Shown here piece by piece: positions 16,193 to 25,690 of a stretch of 56,791 bases of DNA. This DNA is from Acidobacteriota bacterium (GTDB lineage Bacteria > Acidobacteriota > Terriglobia > Terriglobales > Acidobacteriaceae): positions 1-56,791 of the forward strand of contig JAKBHH010000012.1 in assembly GCA_021836865.1 (NCBI GenBank). Reading direction: 5' to 3'. The notes beneath the pieces are model-generated. The model was not told where the DNA came from. It was given only the letters and a program-made list of their open reading frames with translations, and did not search any database. Position numbers and translations under genes: made by a program. The first letter of the stretch is position 1; each line of letters begins with the position of its first letter.

Positions 16193-18847
16193 TCACTCGC
16201 AACGCAGGGCGGTCATGGGGTCTGTCTTCATGGCAGCGCGCGCGGGAATCAACGTAGCTACGAGGGCCACCAAAGCCAGCAGTAGCGTGACGGCGACGAA
16301 GCTGAGCGGGTCATGCGGGCCGACACCATAGAGAAAGGTCTTGAGCAAGCGCGAGAGCGCGAAGGCGGCCGCAAGCCCCATCCCGCCGCCGACAGCCACA
16401 AGGCGCACACCCTCCCGCAGGATCAGACGCAGAATTTCGAGGCGGCTGGCGCCGAGCGCCATGCGGATGCCGATCTCCTGCGTGCGCTGCGTGGCCAGGA
16501 ATGCAATGACACCGTAGAGTCCGATGACCGCCATGGCAAGGCCAGTGACGGCAAAGAAGCCGAGCAACGCGGTCTCGAAACGGGGGCGGCTGGCCAGGCT
16601 GCGGATGGTCCGATTGAGGGTTTTCATCTCGACCGGCACCGTGGGGTCCAGCGAAGCAATTTGCAACCGTACCCATGGCATGACCGTGTCTGGCGGGAGA
16701 GTGGAATCGATCACCATCATTGGCGCGCGCCCGCCCCAGTCGTTCACGACGCTCCGGCGCAGAAAATAGATTTCCGGTTCATTCTGTTCGGTGAGGCCGC
16801 TGTTTTTCACGTTATCCGCCACGCCGACCACCGTGAACCAGGCGCCCTTGTAGATGCCTGGTTGAATTCGCTTTCCAAGAGGATCTTCACCGGGGAAAAG
16901 CCGGGCCGCCAACAGGCGGCTCAATACAACCAGAGACTGAGCGGAAGTGCGGTCCTGCTCGGAGAACCCGCGGCCTCGAACGATGGGAATATCGAGCGCC
17001 CGGAAATAGTCCGGGGTTACCCTCCGATTCACCACGGTTCCGCCCGTTCCGGGAGTGGGATGAGGGTTCTCTTCGGTCGCCAAATCAGAGTAGCGATAGC
17101 CGTCCTGCCAACCTCCGGGGGGCACGGAATCAGTAATTGCGACGGCACGGATGCCAGGCAGGCGGCGAAGAGCGGTTTCCGCCCGAAGATAGTAATCCAT
17201 CTGCTCCTGTCCTGTGTTGTAGCGGAACCGCGGGAGAGCGATTTGAGCCGTCACCACGCCCTTTGTTCGGATCCCGAGATTCTGCTCCTCGATATTTTGA
17301 AAGCTGCGCACCAGCAATCCTGCCCCCGAGAGAAGAATCAGGCTGCAGGCAATCTGCCCGGCCACGAGACCGCGCCGCAGAATGGCGTGCCTGCTGGAGT
17401 TGCCGGCGCGCGCGGCCAGCGCAATGGAGCGTGGTTTTTCAAGAGCGGGAGCGAGGCCGAAGAATGCACCGCAAAGGAGCGAAATCGCTACAGTGAACAG
17501 CGCGACACGAAGATCCAGATTCGCTTTGCCAAGGAAGGGGATACTCGCAGGAGCAATCGCGATGAAGACCCGCAGCAGCCCTTCGGCCAGCGCCAAACCC
17601 GCTGCCGCGCCAGCAACAGACAGCAGAAATGCTTCCGTCAGCGACTGGCGGATCAGCCGTCCCCTGCTTGCTCCCAGAGCCCACCGCACCGCCATCTCGC
17701 GTTCCCTCGCCGCGCTGCGCGCCATCATCAAGCCGGCCACGTTGGCGCAGGCAATCAGGAGCACCACCAGGACGGCGCACAACAGCACCCACGCGGCCAA
17801 TTGGACGCCCTGCGTTTCGCGATCGCGCAGCGAGCGAATGCTCATGTGAAAATCGTTGCGAAGCGGTGGCGGAAGAAATATTTGTCGGGTGTGAAGGAAG
17901 AGCGGCTCCATCTCGGTTCTGGCTTGGGCGATGCTCACGCCGGGTTTGAGGCGGGCAAAAGTGCGCATGGGTTCGCCAAAGCCGCCATTCACTTTGTTTT
18001 GCACCGCCCGGTCTAGCTTCATAGGTAGCATCACATCGGGGGTCTCCACCGTGGGCAACTCAAAGCCTTTGGGCAGGACACCGATCACGCGAGTAGGCTT
18101 GCCGTCCAGGTCGATCAGCCGATTCAGAATATGCGGATCGCGATTGTAATGATTCAGCCACACTCCGTAGGAGATGAGCGCCACGCTCGGCCCGTTGGAG
18201 CGGTCTTCGTCCGGCGAGAAGTTGCGCCCCAGCACGGGCGAAATTCCCAGCAAAGGCAGGAATCCGGCCTGCACTGGGATGCAATTGAGCTGCTGCGGAT
18301 TGGCTTCAACCAGATCGCAGGCATGAAGCATGGTTCCCTGGGAGGCAAGGGCTGCAAAGGGCCGCTGATGGTCGAGCCAGTCGAAGTAGAATCCACCCAT
18401 GATGAACTCTTCTTGCTCCAGCGATTGCACCAGACCTATCGAGACGATGCGGTCGGCGTTCGCGTAGGGAAGGGCGCGGAAGAGAATGCGGTCAACAACG
18501 CTGACGACTGCTGTCGTGGCTCCGATTCCCAGCGCAAGCGTGACAATCGCGGTCAATGCAAACACACGGTCCCGGCAAAAGCCGCGCAGCGCATAGCGAA
18601 TATCGCGCAGTACGCCTTCGAGCCACGGCAACGTGCGCCGCTGGCGGTAGGCCTGACGTGCCTGTTCAACGCCGCCGAGTTGAATGAGGGCCTTGCGGCG
18701 GGATTCCTCTGGGCTGAGGCCGGCGCGGATGCCGTCCTCGGTGTGCATGGCGATGTGGCTTTCAAGTTCGGCGGCGAAGTCAGCCTCGGCGCGGCCGGGA
18801 CGCACGAGGCCGATGAGACGCATCCAGAACGCTCTGAGGTGATTCAT
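16193..18847 (-). CDS. Orphan ADOP-type permease
   Basis: This acidobacterial duplicated orphan permease has about 884 residues. The cytoplasmic N-terminus (LRAFWMRLIGLVRP, LESHIAMHTEDGIRAG) is the ADOP-specific domain absent from ordinary MacB permeases. It is followed by DIRYALRGFCRDRVF, TM helix with LALGIGATTAVVSVV, periplasmic core, middle helices (AACANVAGLMMARSAARERE), a second core, and a terminal FtsX block ending KTDPMTALRCE. ATG 18847 has GGAGG four bases upstream. No ATPase is adjacent, as is usual for this family. It follows the PadR gene by 20 bases, so the two are cotranscribed; PadR-ADOP pairing is common in Acidobacteriota. The transported substrate is unknown. Confidence 0.9.
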   Translation of the reverse strand: MNHLRAFWMRLIGLVRPGRAEADFAAELESHIAMHTEDGIRAGLSPEESRRKALIQLGGVEQARQAYRQRRTLPWLEGVLRDIRYALRGFCRDRVFALTAIVTLALGIGATTAVVSVVDRILFRALPYANADRIVSIGLVQSLEQEEFIMGGFYFDWLDHQRPFAALASQGTMLHACDLVEANPQQLNCIPVQAGFLPLLGISPVLGRNFSPDEDRSNGPSVALISYGVWLNHYNRDPHILNRLIDLDGKPTRVIGVLPKGFELPTVETPDVMLPMKLDRAVQNKVNGGFGEPMRTFARLKPGVSIAQARTEMEPLFLHTRQIFLPPPLRNDFHMSIRSLRDRETQGVQLAAWVLLCAVLVVLLIACANVAGLMMARSAAREREMAVRWALGASRGRLIRQSLTEAFLLSVAGAAAGLALAEGLLRVFIAIAPASIPFLGKANLDLRVALFTVAISLLCGAFFGLAPALEKPRSIALAARAGNSSRHAILRRGLVAGQIACSLILLSGAGLLVRSFQNIEEQNLGIRTKGVVTAQIALPRFRYNTGQEQMDYYLRAETALRRLPGIRAVAITDSVPPGGWQDGYRYSDLATEENPHPTPGTGGTVVNRRVTPDYFRALDIPIVRGRGFSEQDRTSAQSLVVLSRLLAARLFPGEDPLGKRIQPGIYKGAWFTVVGVADNVKNSGLTEQNEPEIYFLRRSVVNDWGGRAPMMVIDSTLPPDTVMPWVRLQIASLDPTVPVEMKTLNRTIRSLASRPRFETALLGFFAVTGLAMAVIGLYGVIAFLATQRTQEIGIRMALGASRLEILRLILREGVRLVAVGGGMGLAAAFALSRLLKTFLYGVGPHDPLSFVAVTLLLALVALVATLIPARAAMKTDPMTALRCE

Positions 18848-18867
18848 AACGCCTCCATTCATGCCTC

Positions 18868-19200
18868 TTAGGCGGGCGAGAGAAAGCGCGCGAGAATCTC
18901 CGTAGTCTGCTCCCACTCGGCGGCAGCTTTGCGGATCTTGCGCTGGCCGGCTTTGGTCAGCTCATAAAACTTCGCACGGCGGTTGTTTTCAGAGACGCCC
19001 CAGCGTGAGCGAATGTAGCCCGCCTGCTCCAGACGCAGCAATGCAGGATAGAGCGTGCCATAGTTCAACTGCAACTGGTCACCGCTGGTCTGCTCGATTC
19101 GCCGCGCCAACCCGTATCCGTGCTGCGGCCCCATCGTTTCCAGAGTCTTCAGCGCCATCAGCGCCAGAGTTCCTTGCCAGATATCGGTCTTTTCACCCAT
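18868..19200 (-). CDS. PadR-family transcriptional regulator
   Basis: This is a short winged-helix repressor of about 110 residues. It contains the PadR signature IWQGTLALMALKTLE, the glycine-tyrosine turn HGYGLARRIEQ, the recognition region LNYGTLYPALLRLEQAGYI, the wing RAKFYELTKAGQRKI, and a C-terminal helix for dimerisation. ATG 19200 follows AGGGGGG; an in-frame start at 19224 is rejected because it would cover the ribosome site. It heads the two-gene unit with the ADOP permease and probably represses its own transcription through the inverted repeat at 19211-19227. Confidence 0.93.
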   Translation of the reverse strand: MGEKTDIWQGTLALMALKTLETMGPQHGYGLARRIEQTSGDQLQLNYGTLYPALLRLEQAGYIRSRWGVSENNRRAKFYELTKAGQRKIRKAAAEWEQTTEILARFLSPA

Positions 19201-19210
19201 TCTCGCCCCC

Positions 19211-19227
19211 CTATTGCTATCCAATAG
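19211..19227. promoter_or_regulatory. Perfect inverted repeat upstream of padR (candidate operator)
   Basis: CTATTG and CAATAG form perfect six-base arms around a five-base centre, 10-27 bases before the PadR start codon. An upstream ATGTAGCCATGTAC motif (19235-19250 region) resembles the ATGTA half-sites common in PadR operators. Position and symmetry suggest autorepression; no binding data are implied. Confidence 0.5.
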
Positions 19228-19560
19228 AAGAAGCGTACATGGCTACATATGGGAACGCAATAGGTCTTTTCGCAATTCTTGCCGCGACCAAGCGGGGGGG
19301 GGCGAGCAGGGTTGCACTTAATGCTTTAACATGGTCCTGGTGCAGCAGCCCAGCTCGTTGACAGCCGCTCATACCGACATCCCGGCCGCCGTCTCGTCCG
19401 TTTTGACGCAATCGCGGACTAGCTTTCCCGGCAGTTTGCACCAACGCGAGAGTGAGTGTAGCGAGGCGCGGGGAGGTTCGCGAGATAGTGGAAAGGCGTC
19501 GCAGCGCAAAGCCGAAAGGCCCTCTGGCGAGCCCTGAATGCGCGCGGGCATCGAGGTCTC
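19228..19560. other. Intergenic, no gene seen
   Basis: This gap lies between the PadR promoter region and the end of the chemotaxis operon. It contains a run of nine G residues (19294-19302) and a weak GCC/GGC hairpin near 19505-19520 that might end the cheR transcript. I see no convincing coding sequence. Confidence 0.5.
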
Positions 19561-20394
19561 TCAGCGGGCAACGTAGACGGGGGCATTTCCCACTGTGCGT
19601 CTTTCAAAGAACTCTTCAACGCCGAATGCTGTCTCAACGCCGCCCAGCATAAGCCATCCGCCTCGAAACATCGTGCCGTGGAGTTGCTTCAGGATGTTCT
19701 TCTTTGTTTGCGTATCGAAGTAGATCATCACGTTACGGCAGAACACAAGGTCGAAAGGTCCGAGGGCACGCATACTACTACGCAGGTCAATCGTTTCAAA
19801 GACGACCATTCTTCGCACCTGATCGCTTAACTGCCATTCCGCGCCGGATTGGCGAAAATACTTTACCAGGAGGGCTGCCGGCAACCCCCTGTTCACCTCA
19901 ATCTGCTGATACTTGCCGGACCGGGCACGTTCCAGAACCTTTGAAGAAAAATCGGTGGCCAGGATTTGAATATTCCAGTCGCTCAACCCCGCCTCTACCA
20001 GACGCATTGCCAGGCTATAGGCTTCCTGTCCAGTCGACGCAGCCGCCGACCAGAACCGCAGCCTCTTCGTGTCTCGCCGTTCTTCAATCAAGCGGGGTAA
20101 CAAGACGGTGCGTATGGCTTCATACTGGGCTGGATCCCGGAAGAAATAGGTTTCGTTGGTCGTCATGGCCTCCACGACCTGACGGCTGATCTCCGGCTGG
20201 CAAGTGGCCTTGAGAAGTGCGCACAAGTCGTCAATCGTGCCAAGGCCAAGCCGCCTGATAATCGGCGCGAGGCGGCTCTCAAACAGGTAGTGCTTGTCCT
20301 CTTCAAGCACGATGCCCACCTGGGAATAGATGTGCTCCTGAAGGAACCTGTAGTTGTCCGGATGGATCTGCGATATTGACGTTTGGCTATGCAT
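19561..20394 (-). CDS. cheR: CheR chemoreceptor methyltransferase
   Basis: This is an S-adenosylmethionine-dependent glutamate methyltransferase of about 277 residues that would methylate the receptor encoded upstream. The N-terminal helical domain (about 1-85) is followed by the catalytic domain with TNETYFFRDPAQYE, the SAM loop RFWSAAASTGQEAYSLAM (usually SAGCSTGEEPYSLAM), the acidic strand ILATDFSSKVL and FDLVFCRNVMIYFD. It ends normally with the LHGTMFRGGWLMLGG segment. ATG 20394 follows the CheB stop by ten bases. It is the last gene of the operon. Confidence 0.93.
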   Translation of the reverse strand: MHSQTSISQIHPDNYRFLQEHIYSQVGIVLEEDKHYLFESRLAPIIRRLGLGTIDDLCALLKATCQPEISRQVVEAMTTNETYFFRDPAQYEAIRTVLLPRLIEERRDTKRLRFWSAAASTGQEAYSLAMRLVEAGLSDWNIQILATDFSSKVLERARSGKYQQIEVNRGLPAALLVKYFRQSGAEWQLSDQVRRMVVFETIDLRSSMRALGPFDLVFCRNVMIYFDTQTKKNILKQLHGTMFRGGWLMLGGVETAFGVEEFFERRTVGNAPVYVAR

Positions 20395-20404
20395 CCAATT
20401 CACC

Positions 20405-21520
20405 CTAATTTCGGTCGACCCTGCGCAATATCTCCGGCACAACCTGGTCGAGCGACAATACACAGTCGGCGAGACCGGCATTGACTACGGCGCCAGGCAT
20501 CCCCCATACGACACTTGAAGCCTCATCCTGCGCGAGTATGCTTGCACCCCGTGCCTTAAGAATCTCGGCTCCGCGCAACCCATCATGTCCCATCCCTGTC
20601 AAAATGACTGCGATCACGGCGCCGCCGTACACATCGGCAATCGAGGAGAAGAGCGCATCGACTGCGGGACGGCAGAAGTTCTGCGGTGGTGCCTGATCCA
20701 GATGAACACGCACTTCGCCACCGTTTGCCGCCACCTGCAGATGGAAGCCTCCAGGGGCAATCAATATCTTGCCGGCTTCCACCCGCTCACCCTCAATCGC
20801 CTCTTCAACGGAAAGCGGACAGAAGGTGTGAAGGCGTTCCGCGAGGAACCGGGTAAAGAGAGCCGGCATATGCTGCACAACCAGGACGGGCAACGAGAAC
20901 CCCGCGGCTAAGGTCGGTAGGATCGCGCCCAGGGCGGTAGGCCCGCCCGTAGAGACTCCGATGACGACGACTCTGGGACGTACCTTCGGGCTTTGCTGGA
21001 CTGGAGAGCTTCGACAGAGCGGTGGCGCCGCCGGAACCCGCGCCCGTTCCGGTCGGATTGCGACGCCGTCCTCTCCCGGAATGCGAAAGAACTGTTTGAT
21101 CTTCGGGATCAGCTCTTCCTGCAGACGGGCCATCGAGCGATCGAGCGACCCTTCGTTGGACGCTTTGGTCACATAGTCATCGGCCCCTAGAGTTAATGCT
21201 TCCAGGGTTACCGCCGCCCCGCGCTCGGTGAGTGTGCTGAACATGATGACTCGTACCTGGGGATAGTCACGCCGAAGGCGCCGCAAAGTCTCCAGACCAT
21301 CCATCTCCGGCATTTCGATATCCAGAGTGAGAACGTCGGGATTGAGCTGTGGGATCCGTTGCAACGCGATCGATCCGTTGGCTGCCACCCCTACCACCTC
21401 CAATTCCGGATCCCGCTCAAGTGCGTGCGTGACCAGACGGCGGATGACCACCGAATCGTCCACTACCAGCACACGTATTCGCTCTCCTGCCTCGAGGGAT
21501 CGTTTCTTCACCACAGCCAT
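20405..21520 (-). CDS. cheB: CheB protein-glutamate methylesterase
   Basis: This response regulator with methylesterase activity, about 371 residues, removes methyl groups from, or deamidates, receptor glutamates. The receiver has the DD pair at about 21-22, phospho-acceptor Asp 67 (LTLDIEMPEMDG) and Lys in VTKAS. The esterase domain has the triad Ser 190 (GVSTGGPTAL), His 217 (QHMPA) and Asp 313 (GMGHDGL). ATG 21520 is chosen from the AAGGGG upstream. It sits between CheY and CheR with ten-base gaps, so the adaptation enzymes are cotranscribed with the receptor. Confidence 0.95.
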   Translation of the reverse strand: MAVVKKRSLEAGERIRVLVVDDSVVIRRLVTHALERDPELEVVGVAANGSIALQRIPQLNPDVLTLDIEMPEMDGLETLRRLRRDYPQVRVIMFSTLTERGAAVTLEALTLGADDYVTKASNEGSLDRSMARLQEELIPKIKQFFRIPGEDGVAIRPERARVPAAPPLCRSSPVQQSPKVRPRVVVIGVSTGGPTALGAILPTLAAGFSLPVLVVQHMPALFTRFLAERLHTFCPLSVEEAIEGERVEAGKILIAPGGFHLQVAANGGEVRVHLDQAPPQNFCRPAVDALFSSIADVYGGAVIAVILTGMGHDGLRGAEILKARGASILAQDEASSVVWGMPGAVVNAGLADCVLSLDQVVPEILRRVDRN

Positions 21521-21530
21521 TCCGCACCCC

Positions 21531-21905
21531 TTAGAACTGGATTCCCGTGAGCTGAATCTTCCCCACAATAATGTCCTTTGTGAACGGCTTCATTACATAC
21601 TCGTTGGCGCCCGCGTCCAGAGCTTCCGCAATGTGCTTAAGTTCGGCCTCAGTGGTAACCATGACGATCACCAGCGAAGCGAATTCCGGGGCCTGGCGTA
21701 ACCTCTTGAGCAAATCCAGCCCATTCATCTCGGGCATATTCCAATCCAACAGAACCAGTTGTACTGTTGCCTTCTCGGCTTCGATCACTTCCAGAGCTTC
21801 TCTACCATTGGCGGCCTCGCAAACCTCAAATCCAAGTTCCTTCAAGGTCTTGGCGAGGATCGTACGAATGGCCTTTGAGTCGTCGACTACCAGCGCTTTA
21901 GGCAT
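21531..21905 (-). CDS. cheY: CheY-like single-domain response regulator
   Basis: This stand-alone receiver of about 124 residues probably carries the output signal of the CheA pathway. The acidic pair is VVDDS (8-9), phospho-acceptor Asp 54 (LLDWNMPEMNG), switch Thr about 84-85 (MVTTEAE) and Lys 106 (VMKPFTK). ATG 21905 has AGAGGACGAG upstream. The gene lies between the MCP and CheB. Its target cannot be told from the window, because no flagellar motor or pilus gene is visible. Confidence 0.94.
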   Translation of the reverse strand: MPKALVVDDSKAIRTILAKTLKELGFEVCEAANGREALEVIEAEKATVQLVLLDWNMPEMNGLDLLKRLRQAPEFASLVIVMVTTEAELKHIAEALDAGANEYVMKPFTKDIIVGKIQLTGIQF

Positions 21906-21994
21906 CTCGTCCTCTGCATCTGTTCGTTGAAGATCGAACTCTGCCCGGCCGGGGCATACCACCTGCCGGGCATAGTCCATGACAGTCGGTTCGA

Positions 21995-24406
21995 TCAGAA
22001 GGTGAACCCCGATACGACTTTTTGCAGTTGGGCCGCCATGTGGCTCAACTCTTGCGAGGCTTTCTGGGTATCATTTGCACCCTGCGTTGTATTCTTTGCC
22101 GCCACAGCAACGCCGCCGATGTTTTTGGCGATGTCCCCGACCCCCTTGGCCGCTTCGGCCACGCTGTGGCCGATCTCGTTGGTCGTCGCCGTCTGCTCTT
22201 CGACTGCTGAGGCGATGCTATTGGAGATATCGTTGATCTGGTTGATGATCGTACTAATCTCCTCGATCGCCGTAACGGCCCCCTTGCTGTCGCCCTGGAT
22301 CGCTTCTATCTTCTGACCGATATCCTCGGTGGCCTTGGCGGTCTGCTTGGCAAGTTCCTTCACCTCGTTGGCCACTACCGCGAAGCCTTTGCCCGCTTCG
22401 CCGGCGCGTGCGGCCTCAATCGTGGCGTTAAGCGCCAGCAGGTTGGTTTGCTGCGCAATCGAGGTAATCACCTTGATGACGTTGCCGATCTCCTGGCTGG
22501 ACTCGCCGAGCTTCTTTACCGTCTCGTTGGTAGAGTGCGCCACGCTGACGGCATTCTTTGCCACCCGCGCCGATTCATTTGCATTCTTTGAGATCTCGCG
22601 AATCGAGGATTGCATCTGCTCAGATGCCGAAGCCACCGAAGCGACATTCGCCGAGACTTGCTCGCTGGCTGCCGACACCACGTTGGCCTGCGTGGCCGTC
22701 TCCTCCGCGTTGCCCGCCATCTGCTGGCTGACCGCGGTCAGCTCTTCAGAAGAGGACGCCAGAGCCGTCGCATTTTGCGCCGTGACCTTCAGCGGCTCAA
22801 CGACCATCTCCAGCGTCTTGTTGATGCCTTCGACGATCTTGCGGTAATCGCCAAGATGTTTGGCGGCATCAGCGCGCGCGCCGAGATTTCCAGCAGCGGC
22901 CGCTTTGACCAGGGTATCGGTGTCGGCAATCAGCCCATTGATGTTGGTCTTGAGCAGGACCAGCCACTCATGAATCTGGTCCTGATCCGAAGCTTTGACC
23001 ATTGTGGCAGACATGTCCCCGTTGGCAACCTTGGTGATATAAGCGATCAGATCGGTCAACCATCCATGCACGCCATTGATGGAATCCTTCATCTTGGCGT
23101 GATCGCCCTTGCAGGCAATCTCCACCTTCTCGCGCAAGTTTCCGCCACGTATCTGAGAGAGCACGCGATTGCCTTCGCCGATGGGCAGCAGGATGGCGTC
23201 CAGCATTGCGTTGACGCCTTCGATGATCTTGCGGTAATCGCCCTGATGCTTCGTTGTATCAGCACGGGTACCCAGCTTGCCTTCCACGGATGCCTTGATG
23301 AGGATCTCGGTGTCGGACGCCAGCGCCTTGATGTTGTCGATACAGGCGTTGAGGTTGTTTTTGATCTCGTTGAAGTCGCCGTTGTAGCTGTCGGTGATCT
23401 TCGGCGGGACGTCGCCTTTCGAGATGCGGTCCACGTATTCGGCGGAGACATTCAGCGGCCCGATCACAGCGTCGAGCGTGGCGTTAACACCCTCGACGAC
23501 CTTGCGGTATTCGCCCTGGTGCCTGCTGGCGTCAGCGCGGGTCGACAGTTTGCCCTCGACTGCGGCCCTCGACAACAGCCCGGCATCGGAGACCAGCGTA
23601 CTCACCGCATCGATACAAGCATTGAGGTTGTTTTTGATCTCGTTGAAGTCGCCGTTGTAGCTGTCGATGATCTTCGGCGGGATGTCGCCTTTCGAGATGC
23701 GGTCCACGTATTCGGCGGAGACATTCAGCGGCCCGATCACAGCGTCGAGCGTGGCGTTAACACCCTCGACGACCTTGCGGTATTCGCCCTGGTGCTTGCT
23801 GGCGTCAGCGCGGGTCGACAGCTTGCCCTCAACGGCAGCTTTGGTCAGCATGGCGGCATCAGCCAACATTGCGTTGAGCGCCAGCTTCTGTTCTGTCACG
23901 TCGGTGGCAAATTTCACCACCTTGAACGGCTTGCCGTCGGGGTCAAGAATAGGGTTGTACGAAGCCTGAAACCAGACTGTCTTTCCGCCCTTGCCGATGC
24001 GCTTGTACTCCGCAGCCTGGTATTCACCGCGGTTCAGCTTGGCCCAGAAGTCCTTGTAGTCGGAACCCTGACGGTAGGCTTCGTCGACAAACATGCTGTG
24101 GTGCCTGCCCTTGATCTCATCCAGAGCGTAGCCCAGAGCCATTAGGAAGTTTTCGTTGGCATCGAGGATGGTTCCATCCATGTTGAACTCAATGACCGCC
24201 TGCGACTTGCGGATGGCGGCAACCTGGCCAGCGTAGTCGGCGAACTGCTTCGTGTCGATGACTGATTGAAAGCGCACCGAGTTCTTTTTTCCGTTGCTGG
24301 ACCCGGTTGAGAGTCTGTCGTGATCCGGAGCCTCCAACACGCCGGCGCCGGCGGACGCATTGCGCGCGGGGCTGATTCCCCGGTTGTAACTTGCTAATCT
24401 TGCCAT
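21995..24406 (-). CDS. Cytoplasmic methyl-accepting chemotaxis protein with PAS and HAMP-like repeats
   Basis: This 803-residue receptor has no hydrophobic segment and is therefore cytoplasmic. A PAS domain (about 60-175; [26 protein letters not shown]) comes first. Four related helical units follow, starting with [19 protein letters not shown] at about 189, 280 and 371 and a divergent copy [17 protein letters not shown] further on; this arrangement suggests a poly-HAMP array. The C-terminal signalling hairpin has the conserved tip [20 protein letters not shown]. There is no terminal CheR-docking pentapeptide (the end is VVSGFTF). ATG 24406 follows AAGGAG. A 109-base gap separates it from the CheR-like gene. 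A PAS input suggests sensing of redox state, oxygen or a small ligand. Confidence 0.93.
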   Translation of the reverse strand: MARLASYNRGISPARNASAGAGVLEAPDHDRLSTGSSNGKKNSVRFQSVIDTKQFADYAGQVAAIRKSQAVIEFNMDGTILDANENFLMALGYALDEIKGRHHSMFVDEAYRQGSDYKDFWAKLNRGEYQAAEYKRIGKGGKTVWFQASYNPILDPDGKPFKVVKFATDVTEQKLALNAMLADAAMLTKAAVEGKLSTRADASKHQGEYRKVVEGVNATLDAVIGPLNVSAEYVDRISKGDIPPKIIDSYNGDFNEIKNNLNACIDAVSTLVSDAGLLSRAAVEGKLSTRADASRHQGEYRKVVEGVNATLDAVIGPLNVSAEYVDRISKGDVPPKITDSYNGDFNEIKNNLNACIDNIKALASDTEILIKASVEGKLGTRADTTKHQGDYRKIIEGVNAMLDAILLPIGEGNRVLSQIRGGNLREKVEIACKGDHAKMKDSINGVHGWLTDLIAYITKVANGDMSATMVKASDQDQIHEWLVLLKTNINGLIADTDTLVKAAAAGNLGARADAAKHLGDYRKIVEGINKTLEMVVEPLKVTAQNATALASSSEELTAVSQQMAGNAEETATQANVVSAASEQVSANVASVASASEQMQSSIREISKNANESARVAKNAVSVAHSTNETVKKLGESSQEIGNVIKVITSIAQQTNLLALNATIEAARAGEAGKGFAVVANEVKELAKQTAKATEDIGQKIEAIQGDSKGAVTAIEEISTIINQINDISNSIASAVEEQTATTNEIGHSVAEAAKGVGDIAKNIGGVAVAAKNTTQGANDTQKASQELSHMAAQLQKVVSGFTF
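23297..23842 (-). repeat. Tandem 273-bp direct repeat inside the MCP gene
   Basis: Two adjacent in-frame copies (23570-23842 and 23297-23569) encode residues about 189-279 and 280-370. Over roughly the first 75 codons of each unit the DNA is nearly identical, with scattered single-base differences. The period is exactly 91 codons. This is more similar than the other two helical units of the same protein, so it looks like a recent duplication or gene conversion. Confidence 0.85.
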
Positions 24407-24515
24407 GGTCTTTTCTCCTTGTTCGTGTGTTGCTTTGCTATGCCGCCACCGGCGTCTGTAGGTCGAACTGCTGTTGCTCGAACGGCCGATTGGCCGCAGG
24501 GACTGATGCCAAACT

Positions 24516-25181
24516 TCAGGTTGCGCACGCCACTTTACGAAATAGCGGTCCGTCGGGAATCACCCGCTCGAACATGGGAGCGATCTCGGAGGGCATCTCC
24601 TGCGTTTGCTCCGTGGCAAAATAGCCGCCCGGAGCCAGCGCCCGGTGGAACATCTTCAGCACTTCGATCCTTTCCCGCGGAGCGAAGTGGAGGAGCACGT
24701 TCTTGCATAAGACCAGCGCATAGCCATGACCGATTTCCTTGAACGACAGAAGATCGTGCCATTGAAAAGCGACCCGCCGGCGAATTCTCTCGACTACCTG
24801 AAAGCGTCCTGTCTGGCCGTTAGGTTCAAAGTACTTCTCGAAAATCCCTTGGGGCAGCCGCGACAGCTCATCCTGCGGGTACACAGCCGTTTCGATGACA
24901 TGGGCGAACTGGCCCGTGCTCTCCACGTCCGTGGCATCGATGCGGAGATTATTGAAGGCGAAATGTCCCATCCGCTCAGCAAACAGGATGGACACCGTAT
25001 ACGGCTCCTGCCCCATAGCCACCCCTGCATCCCAGATGCGCGGATGATTGCGGCCCGCCAGGCTGGGAAGGCAGTGTTCCACGACTCGCTCCAACACTTG
25101 TTGGTCCCGAAAGAAAAATGTGAAGGCCAATCTGATTCCCTTTCTGCATCCTGGCGTCGCGCCGCATGTCCGAATACTCAC
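24516..25181 (-). CDS. CheR-like methyltransferase lacking the N-terminal domain
   Basis: This 221-residue protein has the CheR catalytic fold but not its N-terminal helical domain. Visible are [19 protein letters not shown], the SAM loop [18 protein letters not shown], the acidic strand [21 protein letters not shown] and [12 protein letters not shown]. The start is the GTG at 25181; no in-frame ATG lies before the catalytic domain, and the ribosome site is weak. It lies between CheW and the MCP in the same operon, which also has a full-length CheR. It may methylate the same receptor at other sites or may have diverged in role. Confidence 0.82.
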   Translation of the reverse strand: MSIRTCGATPGCRKGIRLAFTFFFRDQQVLERVVEHCLPSLAGRNHPRIWDAGVAMGQEPYTVSILFAERMGHFAFNNLRIDATDVESTGQFAHVIETAVYPQDELSRLPQGIFEKYFEPNGQTGRFQVVERIRRRVAFQWHDLLSFKEIGHGYALVLCKNVLLHFAPRERIEVLKMFHRALAPGGYFATEQTQEMPSEIAPMFERVIPDGPLFRKVACAT

Positions 25182-25207
25182 TTGTCTTGCCGAACGCTTT
25201 GCGGGTG

Positions 25208-25687
25208 CTACGAAACCCTGCCCACGGCGAGATCCACTGACCGCTCCTCATCGAGAACGAGCAGCAACCGGTCCTTCAGCTTGTAGACCCCGCGGATGAG
25301 CTCTTTCGCTGACGAATCGAGATTCTCCGGCGGCCGTTCGTAGATGGAAGCGTCCATATCCAGAACATCCCCGATCTCGTCGACCAACAGGCTGACTGCG
25401 CCGCCCACAGTGCGAACCACGATATTCATCCGTGCCTGGCAACCGGTGCGCGCAGGCAGCCGGAGCCGTCGCCGCATGTCGATGGCGGTAACGATCTGTC
25501 CGCGCAGATTGATCAACCCCTCGATCACCTCCGGGGCCTGGGGCACGGGAGTCATGGGCTGGAAGCACAACACTTCCTGGACATGCAGAACATCCACGCC
25601 GAAGTACAGGTCTCCCACGTAAAAGGTGGAGAACTGGCCGCTTGTCTGGGCAATGTCGAATTTCGGGGTCATCGTCTCAGTCGTCAT
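25208..25687 (-). CDS. cheW: CheW coupling protein
   Basis: This 159-residue scaffold protein links the receptor to CheA. It shows the duplicated SH3-like barrels of the family: FSTFYVGDLYFGVDVLHVQEVL, the region MTPVPQAPEVIEGLINLRGQ and a second barrel with VSLLVDEIGDVLDMD. Length and motifs are ordinary. ATG 25687 follows the CheA stop by three bases, so the two are translated from one message. Confidence 0.95.
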   Translation of the reverse strand: MTTETMTPKFDIAQTSGQFSTFYVGDLYFGVDVLHVQEVLCFQPMTPVPQAPEVIEGLINLRGQIVTAIDMRRRLRLPARTGCQARMNIVVRTVGGAVSLLVDEIGDVLDMDASIYERPPENLDSSAKELIRGVYKLKDRLLLVLDEERSVDLAVGRVS

Positions 25688-25690
25688 GGC

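Noticed and set aside
16313-18016. Long open frame on the plus strand, antisense to the ADOP permease
   Set aside because: It has no ribosome site or recognisable motif and mirrors the codon bias of the permease on the other strand, as usual in GC-rich DNA. The same applies to 22610-24145 opposite the MCP and 30416-31861 opposite the glycosidase.
19294-19302. Run of nine G residues as a phase-variation tract
   Set aside because: It lies outside coding sequence and about 95 bases upstream of the PadR start, outside the likely promoter spacer, so slippage would have no clear effect.
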